DNA of 23,692 nt, taken from assembly GCA_035516075.1 (NCBI GenBank), contig DATJAQ010000130.1, positions 1 through 23,692 on the forward strand, in the 5' to 3' direction. Source of the stretch: Gp13-AA77 sp035516075 (GTDB taxonomy: Bacteria > Acidobacteriota > Terriglobia > UBA7540). Positions within the stretch are counted from its first letter, which is position 1; every line of letters begins with the position of its first letter. The notes beneath the pieces are model-generated. The model saw only the letters and a list, made by a program, of their open reading frames with translations, was not told the origin of the DNA and did no database searches. The position numbers and the translations under genes were made by a program. This document shows positions 16,356 to 22,152 of this stretch, piece by piece.

Positions 16356-16441
16356 AGAATGTCACGGCGCCCGCTGTCAGCAGGAAATGCGCCGCGATCA
16401 GTCCCGGGACCGCCCGCGCCGGGCGCCCGATAAGGCAGCCG

Positions 16442-17611
16442 ATGAAAGAACCCGAATTCGATCCCCGGCCCATCCTGAAGTGGTGTACTTCGGACCTTGA
16501 CGCTCTGCTGGCGCGCCTCCGCGCGGCGGTGGAGCACGAATCGCCGAGCGGCGACCGGGCCGCGATCGACGCCATGGCGGAGTTCTATGCGGGCGAATTC
16601 CGCGCCGCAGGGGGCCGCGCGAGGCTGCTGCCTCACCGCACGGCCGGCGCCGCGGTGCTGGCGGAGTTCCCTGCTCCGGGCGCCGGGGCGGGCCGGCCCG
16701 CCGTCAAACCGCTCCTGCTGCTCGGCCACCACGACACCGTATGGGCCCTCGGCACTCTGCGCTCCATGCCCTTTCGCCTGCGCGCGGGGCGCGCCTACGG
16801 TCCCGGGATCTACGACATGAAATCGGGCATCGCCTGCGCGCTCTGGGCCCTCAAGGCCCTGCGCGCGCTTCGCCTGCCGCGCTCGCGGCCCGTCCGCGTG
16901 TTTCTGAACCCCGACGAAGAACTGGCCAGCCGCGCCTTTCGCGGGCGGATTCAGGCGGAGGCGCGCCGGGCGCATGCGGTGCTGGTGCTCGAGCCCGCGG
17001 CCCCGGGCGGCGCCTTGAAGACGGCCCGCAAGGGCGTGGGCGAATTCCGCCTGACGGTGCGCGGCCGCTCCGCCCATGCCGGCATCAACCCCGCCGCCGG
17101 CGTGAACGCCATCACGGAGCTGGCGCACCAGATTCTGCGCATTGAGCAGATAGCCGGCGCCGGGCGCGGCGTGACCCTCACGGTAGGCGTGATCGAGGGC
17201 GGAACGCGCTCCAACGTGGTGCCGGAGACCGCCCGCGCCCGCATCGACGCCCGCGTGCCGCGCCTGGCCGACGGACGGCGTATCGAACGGCTCATGCACG
17301 CCCTCAGGGCGGTTCATCCCGAAGCGCGGCTCGAAGTGGAGGGCGGGATCAACCGGCCCCCGATGGAGCGGGTGCGGGCGGCGGCGCTCTTCGCGCGCGC
17401 GCAGGCGCTGGGCCGCCGCATGGGCCTGGAGCTGGCGGAGGCTTCAACAGGCGGCGGCTCCGACGGCAATTTCACCGCCGCGCTCGGCATCCCCACCCTC
17501 GACGGCCTGGGCGGCGTCGGCGACGGCGCTCACGCCCGCCACGAGCATGTTGTGGTGCGCGAGCTTCCGCGCCGGGCCGCGCTCCTGGCCGCGCTGATGG
17601 CCACTTTATGA
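16442..17611 (+). CDS. M20-family metallopeptidase (carboxypeptidase G2-like)
   Basis: Zinc-dependent amidohydrolase/peptidase of 389 residues; AAGG lies 6 nt before the ATG. Metal and catalytic residues can be placed: H97 and D98 in LGHHDTVW (94-101), bridging D125 in GPGIYDMKSG (120-129), the E159/E160 pair in NPDEEL (156-161), E184 in VLEPA, and H364 in DGAHARHEHV. The dimerisation domain is inserted in the middle (about 198-300) with the conserved GRSAHAG (208-214), whose histidine reaches the partner's active site. This order is that of the glutamate carboxypeptidase/CPG2 branch, which removes C-terminal glutamate or similar residues. There is no signal peptide, so it is probably cytosolic. 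No neighbour suggests a substrate. Confidence 0.9.
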   Translation: MKEPEFDPRPILKWCTSDLDALLARLRAAVEHESPSGDRAAIDAMAEFYAGEFRAAGGRARLLPHRTAGAAVLAEFPAPGAGAGRPAVKPLLLLGHHDTVWALGTLRSMPFRLRAGRAYGPGIYDMKSGIACALWALKALRALRLPRSRPVRVFLNPDEELASRAFRGRIQAEARRAHAVLVLEPAAPGGALKTARKGVGEFRLTVRGRSAHAGINPAAGVNAITELAHQILRIEQIAGAGRGVTLTVGVIEGGTRSNVVPETARARIDARVPRLADGRRIERLMHALRAVHPEARLEVEGGINRPPMERVRAAALFARAQALGRRMGLELAEASTGGGSDGNFTAALGIPTLDGLGGVGDGAHARHEHVVVRELPRRAALLAALMATL

Positions 17612-17780
17612 TTGCGGCGCAGGCCGGGCGCCGCAGGTGGGCGTGCCGCGGCTGGGCGACGGGCGATCAGGATGTTCGTCACCGCCCGGATCGCGGAATA
17701 CGCCTGGCGCTGAACGTTGAAGACGGTCACCAGCACCCCAAACGGGCGTCGAGGCCTGCCGGCCCCTGCACCGAGCGGCC

Positions 17781-19328
17781 CTACGGGCTTGCGAAGCCCG
17801 ACACGACCTGCCGCAGCGCGATGGCGTTCACCGTAAGCTTGCCCTGGTCCAGCAGCCCCTGCCGCACGCTCTGGCGGTAAATCTGCCAGGCCAACTCCCT
17901 CTTGCGGAGAAGAAGTTGGCGCCCAACACGGCCGCGCTGGGCCGCGAAGCCCGACTCGTCCGCCGGCGCCCGAGCCAGCACTTCAAACACCAGCCGGTCG
18001 TCGCCTACGGTTACCACCTCGGAGGTCTGGCCCGGCTGCAGCATGAAAGCAGCCTCGAGCGCGGAGCCGGGCACCCGGCCGTTCAGCTTGTCCTGCGGCG
18101 TAAACTCGGGGCTCTCTTCCACCTTCAGGCCCATGCCGTCCGCCACCTTGGCGAAGTCAGCCGTTGCGGCCTTCAGAGCCAGCTCGTGGGCACGCTGCTC
18201 AATCACCAGACTCGCCCGATCCATGCGGTAGTCGTGTTCCACCTGCGCCCGTACGTCGCCAAACAATTGTCCATGCGGTGCCACCTGGCGTGACAAATGG
18301 GCGATGATCACGCTTGCGCCCACGTTCACGGGATCGGTGACGTCCTCGGAAGTAAGTTGAAACGCGCGCCGGGTCAGCTCCTGGTTGTAATCGAGCTCGG
18401 GAAGGGCCTGGCCGTATTGAAACAGCGGCGTTTCCTTGGTCTCCAGGCCTAACTTCGCCGCCTCCAGATCGAAGTGCGCGGGATCAGCCTTCAGCTCCTG
18501 GTCAATCCAGTCCGAGAGCCACGCCTTTCCATCACCCTGCCGAGTACTGTCGAGCGGCTGCTGAGCCCCGTTGTTCGACTCGTTTCGCCACGCCGTCATG
18601 AGCATGCCGGCGTCGCCGGAATCAATTACGATGTAGCGCAAAGAGCGCCGCTCGGGCATTCGGTAGTGCGTGAAATTGTCTGCGAAGTAGGCTTCGAGTG
18701 AGGCCGGATCTTCTTCGGGCTCGCTCTGGGCGTAACGGGCGGCTTCGAAGTACACGTAAGCGACCCGCGCCCTTTGATTCAATCGCCTGAACTCGGCGTG
18801 AACTTCGTCCGGTGATACCTCCACCGCGTCGGTCACCAGATCGCGCAGCTCGGCAACCAGCGGCCGGGCGCGGGCGTCGGACGCCTCCAGATCCTCGCCG
18901 TCCTGATCCGCGCCGGCCGCCTTGAGGCCCAGTTTGCCGGCCTCGGCGAGCACCGCGTGGTCGAGCACCATTTCGTCAAACGCGTAGGCCGCGAACTGGG
19001 GCGTCACCTCGGGGTTGTTGTCGAGGGCCCCGTGGAAATACTGCTCGAGCCAGTGGTTGAGGTCTCGATTGGTAATGCTGCTGCCGGCGAAACTCGCCAG
19101 CACAATGGGTGGCGCGCCCCGGTGGCCGTGGGTCAGCACGATCTTTATGATGGCGCCCACCACCACCACCACCGTCAGGATGCCGAGCACAATGTTTTGC
19201 CGGCGCCTTCGCTGCCGGCGCCTGCGGCGCTGCCGGCGCCCGCTCGAAGTGCGGTGCCGGCGTCCGCTGGGGCTCGGGCCGCTGGCCGAATCACCCGCCG
19301 TGGCGACATCTTGGAATTCCGTTTCCAT
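17781..19328 (-). CDS. PpiD/SurA-like membrane-anchored peptidyl-prolyl isomerase family chaperone
   Basis: Predicted periplasmic folding factor with one membrane anchor; 516 residues from the ATG at 19328. I choose this start because a good promoter ends just upstream of it; the frame stays open to 19460. Residues 1-45 are cytoplasmic and strikingly basic (RRQRRRRRQRRRRQ at 31-44), followed by one membrane helix (about 46-65). The rest resembles SurA/PpiD: an N-terminal helical chaperone region starting with the 'VLASFAGSSITNRDLNHWL' strand-helix, a middle parvulin-like part, and a C-terminal VRAQVEHDYRMDRA...A helix and VVTVGDDRLVFEVL strand. A fully conserved parvulin active site is not obvious, so it may be a chaperone without isomerase activity. 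It is convergent with the M20 gene. Confidence 0.75.
   Translation of the reverse strand: METEFQDVATAGDSASGPSPSGRRHRTSSGRRQRRRRRQRRRRQNIVLGILTVVVVVGAIIKIVLTHGHRGAPPIVLASFAGSSITNRDLNHWLEQYFHGALDNNPEVTPQFAAYAFDEMVLDHAVLAEAGKLGLKAAGADQDGEDLEASDARARPLVAELRDLVTDAVEVSPDEVHAEFRRLNQRARVAYVYFEAARYAQSEPEEDPASLEAYFADNFTHYRMPERRSLRYIVIDSGDAGMLMTAWRNESNNGAQQPLDSTRQGDGKAWLSDWIDQELKADPAHFDLEAAKLGLETKETPLFQYGQALPELDYNQELTRRAFQLTSEDVTDPVNVGASVIIAHLSRQVAPHGQLFGDVRAQVEHDYRMDRASLVIEQRAHELALKAATADFAKVADGMGLKVEESPEFTPQDKLNGRVPGSALEAAFMLQPGQTSEVVTVGDDRLVFEVLARAPADESGFAAQRGRVGRQLLLRKRELAWQIYRQSVRQGLLDQGKLTVNAIALRQVVSGFASP
19198..19265. repeat. In-frame GC-rich repeats encoding the Arg-rich tail
   Basis: TGCCGGCGCC occurs at 19198, 19213 and 19231, with a variant TGCCGGCGTCC at 19255. 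All spacings (15, 18 and 24) are multiples of three, and each copy encodes the RRRQR-type block of the PpiD-like protein. Confidence 0.7.
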
Positions 19329-19343
19329 CCCGGGTATCTGACT

Positions 19344-19372
19344 AGTATACAGCCCGCACGACCCGAAGGCAA
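19344..19372 (-). promoter_or_regulatory. Promoter of the PpiD-like gene
   Basis: On the minus strand: TTGCCT (19372-19367), 17-bp spacer, TATACT (19349-19344). The ATG at 19328 lies 15 bp downstream of the -10 box, giving a leader of about 8 nt. This supports 19328 over the longer frame to 19460, which would start upstream of the promoter. Confidence 0.6.
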
Positions 19373-19503
19373 ACGTACCCCCCATGTGGGCGCGGTGGGA
19401 GCGCCGCGGGTGGCGGCACAAGGGCTGGGTTTCAACTCGGCCGTTTCGGGGCCTCTTCACACGGGTGCGATCTCGCGCCCTGGCAGTTCATGAATGATCC
19501 GAC

Positions 19504-20994
19504 TCAGGCGGCGGCAAGCACATCGAGCAGGCGTACCATCGCCAGCGTGTCCTGCTTGCAGTAAGCGATCAGCGCCGCGCGCAATCTTCTGCGCTCCACA
19601 GATTCCAGTTCGCCGCGAATCATCTCCTCCCATTTCAGGCCTGCCATGCTGCCTTCCGATACCTCCATGCCCTCGTAGGTCATGTCGGGAACGAGGGCCG
19701 GCAGCACGCTCTTCAGGGAGTACGAGCCTTCGAAGCCGGGGTGATACACTTCGGCGCGTATCACGGCCAGCAGGTCCCACAGCCGCTTCTGAATTCCGTC
19801 GATCGCGCCCTCGTACTTCGGCAACCAGCCCGCCAGATCTTTCAGGCAGCCCGACTCGAACCCCTGATGATAAACCACGATGCTGCCTTTCCGGCCGATC
19901 GCCCGGCAAAGGGACTCGATGAAAGGCGGCCGCGGGTCGGCGTCGTTCTCGGCCAGGAATTCGTAGTGTTCCAGCGCAGCGCCCGGCTTTCGCCGGATGT
20001 GCAGCGACCATTGGAAGGGGAGGTTGTCGTAGGGCCTCATGCCGGCATATAGCGGCAGCGCCAGGCCGAGGGTCTCGAAGTCCATAAAGTGGACCGGATA
20101 CTCGAGCTGGGCGAGCCACTGCTTGAACCCCGTCCCGAACCAGGGCTTTCCGCTGCGCACACTCTCGCGGGCCCGCGCCTGCTTCTCGCTGAGCGCGAAG
20201 CCCGCGGGGATGTCGCCAATCCGCTCGATCCCCGCGTCTTTCAGCTTCTGGAGCTTCTGAGCCGAGATCCCGGGAAGGTTGCTGACGTGGTCCTCGGGCA
20301 ACGGCTTGTTGCAGACGTCGAAGAACTCGCAGGTGAAGGGGTTCGTACATTGCCGGCCCGGCGGGATATCCGGCGCCTCGGCCTGCGCCAGCATCTTCCG
20401 TTCCTCGCGGATCAGCTTGCGCACGTCGCCGCCAAGGTCCGCCGTCTCGCTGGTGAGGTCGTGAATGCGGAACAGCTTGTCCAGTTCGTATTCCTTCCCA
20501 TCGTAGACGTACTCCCGGTTGAGGTGCATCAGGCAGGGAACCACCTTGAAGCCGCACCCTTCCAGCACGAGCCGCTGGATGGCCACGTCGTACGTGTAGT
20601 AGTCCTTGAGCTGCGTCGCCGACTTCACCTCAATCAGCCGCCACGTGCCCTTGGCGCGCCGTTCCAGGATGTCGGCCCTGATCAGAATATTGTCGTGGCG
20701 GAAGGCGGCCTCGAACAGCGCCGGAGCCTGGCCCTTTGCCACCACGTCCGCAGTCACGGCCAGCGCCTTGTTCAGTTCCTCGTGCCCGGCCTCGATCAGC
20801 ACTCCGCTGGGGAACATCTTCTGCGCCAGACGTCCCACCTCCTGGCCCTGTTCGATCACCGCCCGCGAGCTCTCGTCGAGCTCGCCCGCCAGATCGGGGT
20901 CGTGCACTTCGAGGCAGAGCCGCTTCAGGCATTGCCAGCCCGCCATCACGTTAGACGTGGAGAGATTTGCCATGCGAGCCGCGCCGCGCCCCAT
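19504..20994 (-). CDS. Cas4/RecB-like Fe-S nuclease fused to DUF2779 DEDDy-type exonuclease domain
   Basis: Predicted two-domain DNA or RNA nuclease; 496 residues. I start at the ATG at 20994 because AGGGGAG lies 5 nt upstream; MANL at 20973 is an alternative and the frame beyond is spurious. Residues 1-230 look like a Cas4/RecB PD-(D/E)XK nuclease: D108 in LIRADIL, E122 and K124 in LIEVKSAT, and cysteines C22 or C27 with C216, C222 and C228 (CTNPFTCEFFDVC) placed as in the iron-sulfur cluster of Cas4 and AddB. A helix-hairpin-helix-like LPGISAQKLQKLKDAGIERI follows (240-259). The C-terminal domain has exonuclease acids D305 and E307 (MDFETLG), the YHQGFES loop (375-381), D407 (LWDLLA) and Y478-x3-D482 (AYCKQD), the DEDDy pattern. 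Its pathway is unknown. No cas gene is nearby. Confidence 0.8.
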   Translation of the reverse strand: MGRGAARMANLSTSNVMAGWQCLKRLCLEVHDPDLAGELDESSRAVIEQGQEVGRLAQKMFPSGVLIEAGHEELNKALAVTADVVAKGQAPALFEAAFRHDNILIRADILERRAKGTWRLIEVKSATQLKDYYTYDVAIQRLVLEGCGFKVVPCLMHLNREYVYDGKEYELDKLFRIHDLTSETADLGGDVRKLIREERKMLAQAEAPDIPPGRQCTNPFTCEFFDVCNKPLPEDHVSNLPGISAQKLQKLKDAGIERIGDIPAGFALSEKQARARESVRSGKPWFGTGFKQWLAQLEYPVHFMDFETLGLALPLYAGMRPYDNLPFQWSLHIRRKPGAALEHYEFLAENDADPRPPFIESLCRAIGRKGSIVVYHQGFESGCLKDLAGWLPKYEGAIDGIQKRLWDLLAVIRAEVYHPGFEGSYSLKSVLPALVPDMTYEGMEVSEGSMAGLKWEEMIRGELESVERRRLRAALIAYCKQDTLAMVRLLDVLAAA

Positions 20995-21036
20995 CTTAAC
21001 TCCCCTCGTCACGCTGGGCCAGGTTAGTTTTGATGG
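20991..21036. repeat. Duplicated 46-bp leader element, copy 1
   Basis: Read on the minus strand, this element contains the AGGGGAG ribosome-binding site and the ATG (20994) of the DUF2779-type gene. It matches 21989-22034 at 36 of 46 positions without gaps. Confidence 0.7.
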
Positions 21037-21041
21037 ATCAC

Positions 21042-21083
21042 GGCAGGATGGCGCAGACCTTCCAAGGTCTGCGCGAGCCTGCC
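21042..21083. repeat. Palindromic element, copy 1
   Basis: GCGCAGACCTT (21051-21061) and AAGGTCTGCGC (21064-21074) form a perfect 11-bp stem, extended outward by GGCAGG/CCTGCC arms with an imperfect middle. It fills the gap between the stop of the second small gene (21086) and the DUF2779 gene, so in the mRNA it would form a strong hairpin between the two. Confidence 0.85.
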
Positions 21084-21085
21084 CT

Positions 21086-21334
21086 TCAGGCGGCGCCCTC
21101 CAACGCAAGGATCTTTTTCCTCACGGCTGGCGGAAAATCTACAAGCGCGAAATAGCTCTTGTGATAGAGATAGTCCTCACCGCTCTCATCGACAATCCGC
21201 ACCAAATCGTCTTCGGCTGCCCTCGGATCGGGGATCACCCGGTAAACCTTGCCGGGAATGAGCGAGGCCTGATAGCCGGTGTTGTCGATACAGAGCGCGA
21301 ACGGTTTCATCTGTCTTTTCGTCATATCATTCAT
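21086..21334 (-). CDS. Small conserved hypothetical protein
   Basis: 82 residues from the ATG at 21334; ATGs at 21325 and 21310 are alternatives, and the last (MKPFALCIDN) gives the most natural start. Function not recognised. The protein is compact and mostly beta-strand by eye: FALCIDNTGYQASLIPGKVY, then a polar turn, then VRIVDESGEDYLYHKSYFALV, and a short C-terminal helix. The segment DESGEDYLY suggests a conserved family. The gene overlaps the end of the upstream small gene by 8 bp (21327-21334), so the two are translationally coupled. No signal peptide or membrane segment. It could act with its partner or with the downstream nuclease, but nothing in the sequence shows this. Confidence 0.65.
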   Translation of the reverse strand: MNDMTKRQMKPFALCIDNTGYQASLIPGKVYRVIPDPRAAEDDLVRIVDESGEDYLYHKSYFALVDFPPAVRKKILALEGAA

Positions 21335-21563
21335 CCAGGTAGCGCTTGATCCTCATGTCCCTTTTGCCGATCCCATGCGCCTCGTACCAGTGTAACTCGA
21401 CTTTCCGGAGACTACTATTCGGAAGCCTGACCGTGGCAATTCCTTTGAGCTTTCGCCATCGTCCTTGCCCGTAAGCTTTGCGGAGGTAGGAGCGAACTCG
21501 AATGGCGGGGCCGGCGGCAATCACTTCCACGTTTGTTATCGTGTCGACGAGCTCGAAACGCAT
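21327..21563 (-). CDS. Small basic conserved hypothetical protein
   Basis: 78 residues from the ATG at 21563, preceded by GGAGGAG a few bases upstream; a GTG at 21575 is possible but has no site. Function not recognised. It is rich in Arg and Lys. The core YGQGRWRKLKGIATVRLP (residues about 31-48) and the C-terminal HWYEAHGIGKRDMRIKRYL (about 57-75) look like conserved blocks of a small single-domain fold, possibly nucleic-acid binding given the charge, which is inference. A clear sigma-70-type promoter lies about 45 bp upstream, so this gene heads a small operon with the overlapping gene downstream, and perhaps with the DUF2779 nuclease 91 bp further on. Confidence 0.65.
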   Translation of the reverse strand: MRFELVDTITNVEVIAAGPAIRVRSYLRKAYGQGRWRKLKGIATVRLPNSSLRKVELHWYEAHGIGKRDMRIKRYLDE

Positions 21564-21614
21564 TCTCCTCCACACCGAAAGGGGTTGGCGTTTTCATTGC
21601 CGGATGGTTAGCCG

Positions 21615-21643
21615 ATCATACACCACGCTGAGCAGATTGTGAA
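21615..21643 (-). promoter_or_regulatory. Promoter of the small gene pair
   Basis: On the minus strand: TTCACA (21643-21638), exactly 17 bp, TATGAT (21620-21615); each box matches the sigma-70 consensus at five of six positions. Transcription would start near 21608, about 45 nt before the ATG at 21563. Confidence 0.65.
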
Positions 21644-21779
21644 CGAGCACGACGGGGAGCCGGGGCGAACGCCGACCAGCGGGTTCGCGAAAACGACCTT
21701 GGCACACGGCTCCGGCCCGCCGCCGCTCCCTCCACCCCCTTCCGTCGGGTTAAAGCAAAATAAACGCGCCGGAAACCCC

Positions 21780-21819
21780 GCAGGAAGGCGCAGACCTTCG
21801 AAGGTCTGCGCCATCCTGC
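21780..21819. repeat. Palindromic element, copy 2 (near-perfect 40 bp)
   Basis: A 26-bp perfect palindrome (21787-21812, centred on TTCGAA) is extended by GCAGGA on the left and TCCTGC on the right with a single mismatched pair. It shares its arms with the element at 21042-21083. Confidence 0.9.
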
Positions 21820-21969
21820 CCTTGAATCTCAAATCTTCAATCTGCAATCGCCCGGTGAGCGTGATCGAGCTCGTGCAACTACCACTACGGTGACCGGCGA
21901 TCCCCGAATCGGACCGGATCGGGCGAGAAACTGACCATCACTGGCGCAGCCCTGAAAAGAAAGGCCTGA

Positions 21970-21983
21970 TGCGCCATCCTGCC
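21970..21983. repeat. Half-copy of the palindromic element
   Basis: TGCGCCATCCTGCC is identical to the right arm at 21807-21820 and, reversed, to 21042-21055. The other arm is missing here. Confidence 0.7.
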
Positions 21984-21988
21984 GTACG

Positions 21989-22034
21989 CCATTTTAACTC
22001 GCCTTGCCACGATGGGAGAGGTTCATTTTGACGG
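21989..22034. repeat. Duplicated 46-bp leader element, copy 2
   Basis: Partner of 20991-21036 (36 of 46 identical, no gaps). On the minus strand it also ends in GAGTTAAAATGG, keeping a potential ribosome-binding site and an ATG at 21992, but the frame that follows is only about 35 codons with no recognisable product. Confidence 0.7.
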
Positions 22035-22152
22035 AAGCAGAAACGGTCGGCTTGAGAGAATCAGCCGGCGCGAACAAGGGGCATGCCCGAGCAGCGGGCG
22101 TCGTTCGAACGCGAGCGGCAGAGCCTAAAAGGCCCAGACCCTCGGCTACCTG

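Larger units (their letters stand above)
21564..22152. other. 589-bp intergenic region with promoter and palindromes
   Basis: Between the stop of the large DUF3883-like gene and the first small gene. It contains the small-gene promoter (21615-21643), the near-perfect 40-bp palindrome (21780-21819), a half copy of it (21970-21983) and the second 46-bp leader copy (21989-22034). Short open frames on both strands (for example 21608-21847 minus) have no recognisable protein and run through the palindrome, so I call none. Confidence 0.6.

Noticed and set aside
19159..19175. Run of CAC triplets in the PpiD-like gene as a microsatellite.
   Set aside because: It encodes the valine run of the membrane helix and is only five triplets, normal for GC-rich valine codon use.
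19457..20557. 366-codon minus-strand frame inside the DUF2779-type nuclease gene.
   Set aside because: Same strand, other frame; the nuclease frame carries the Fe-S cysteines and all exonuclease motifs.
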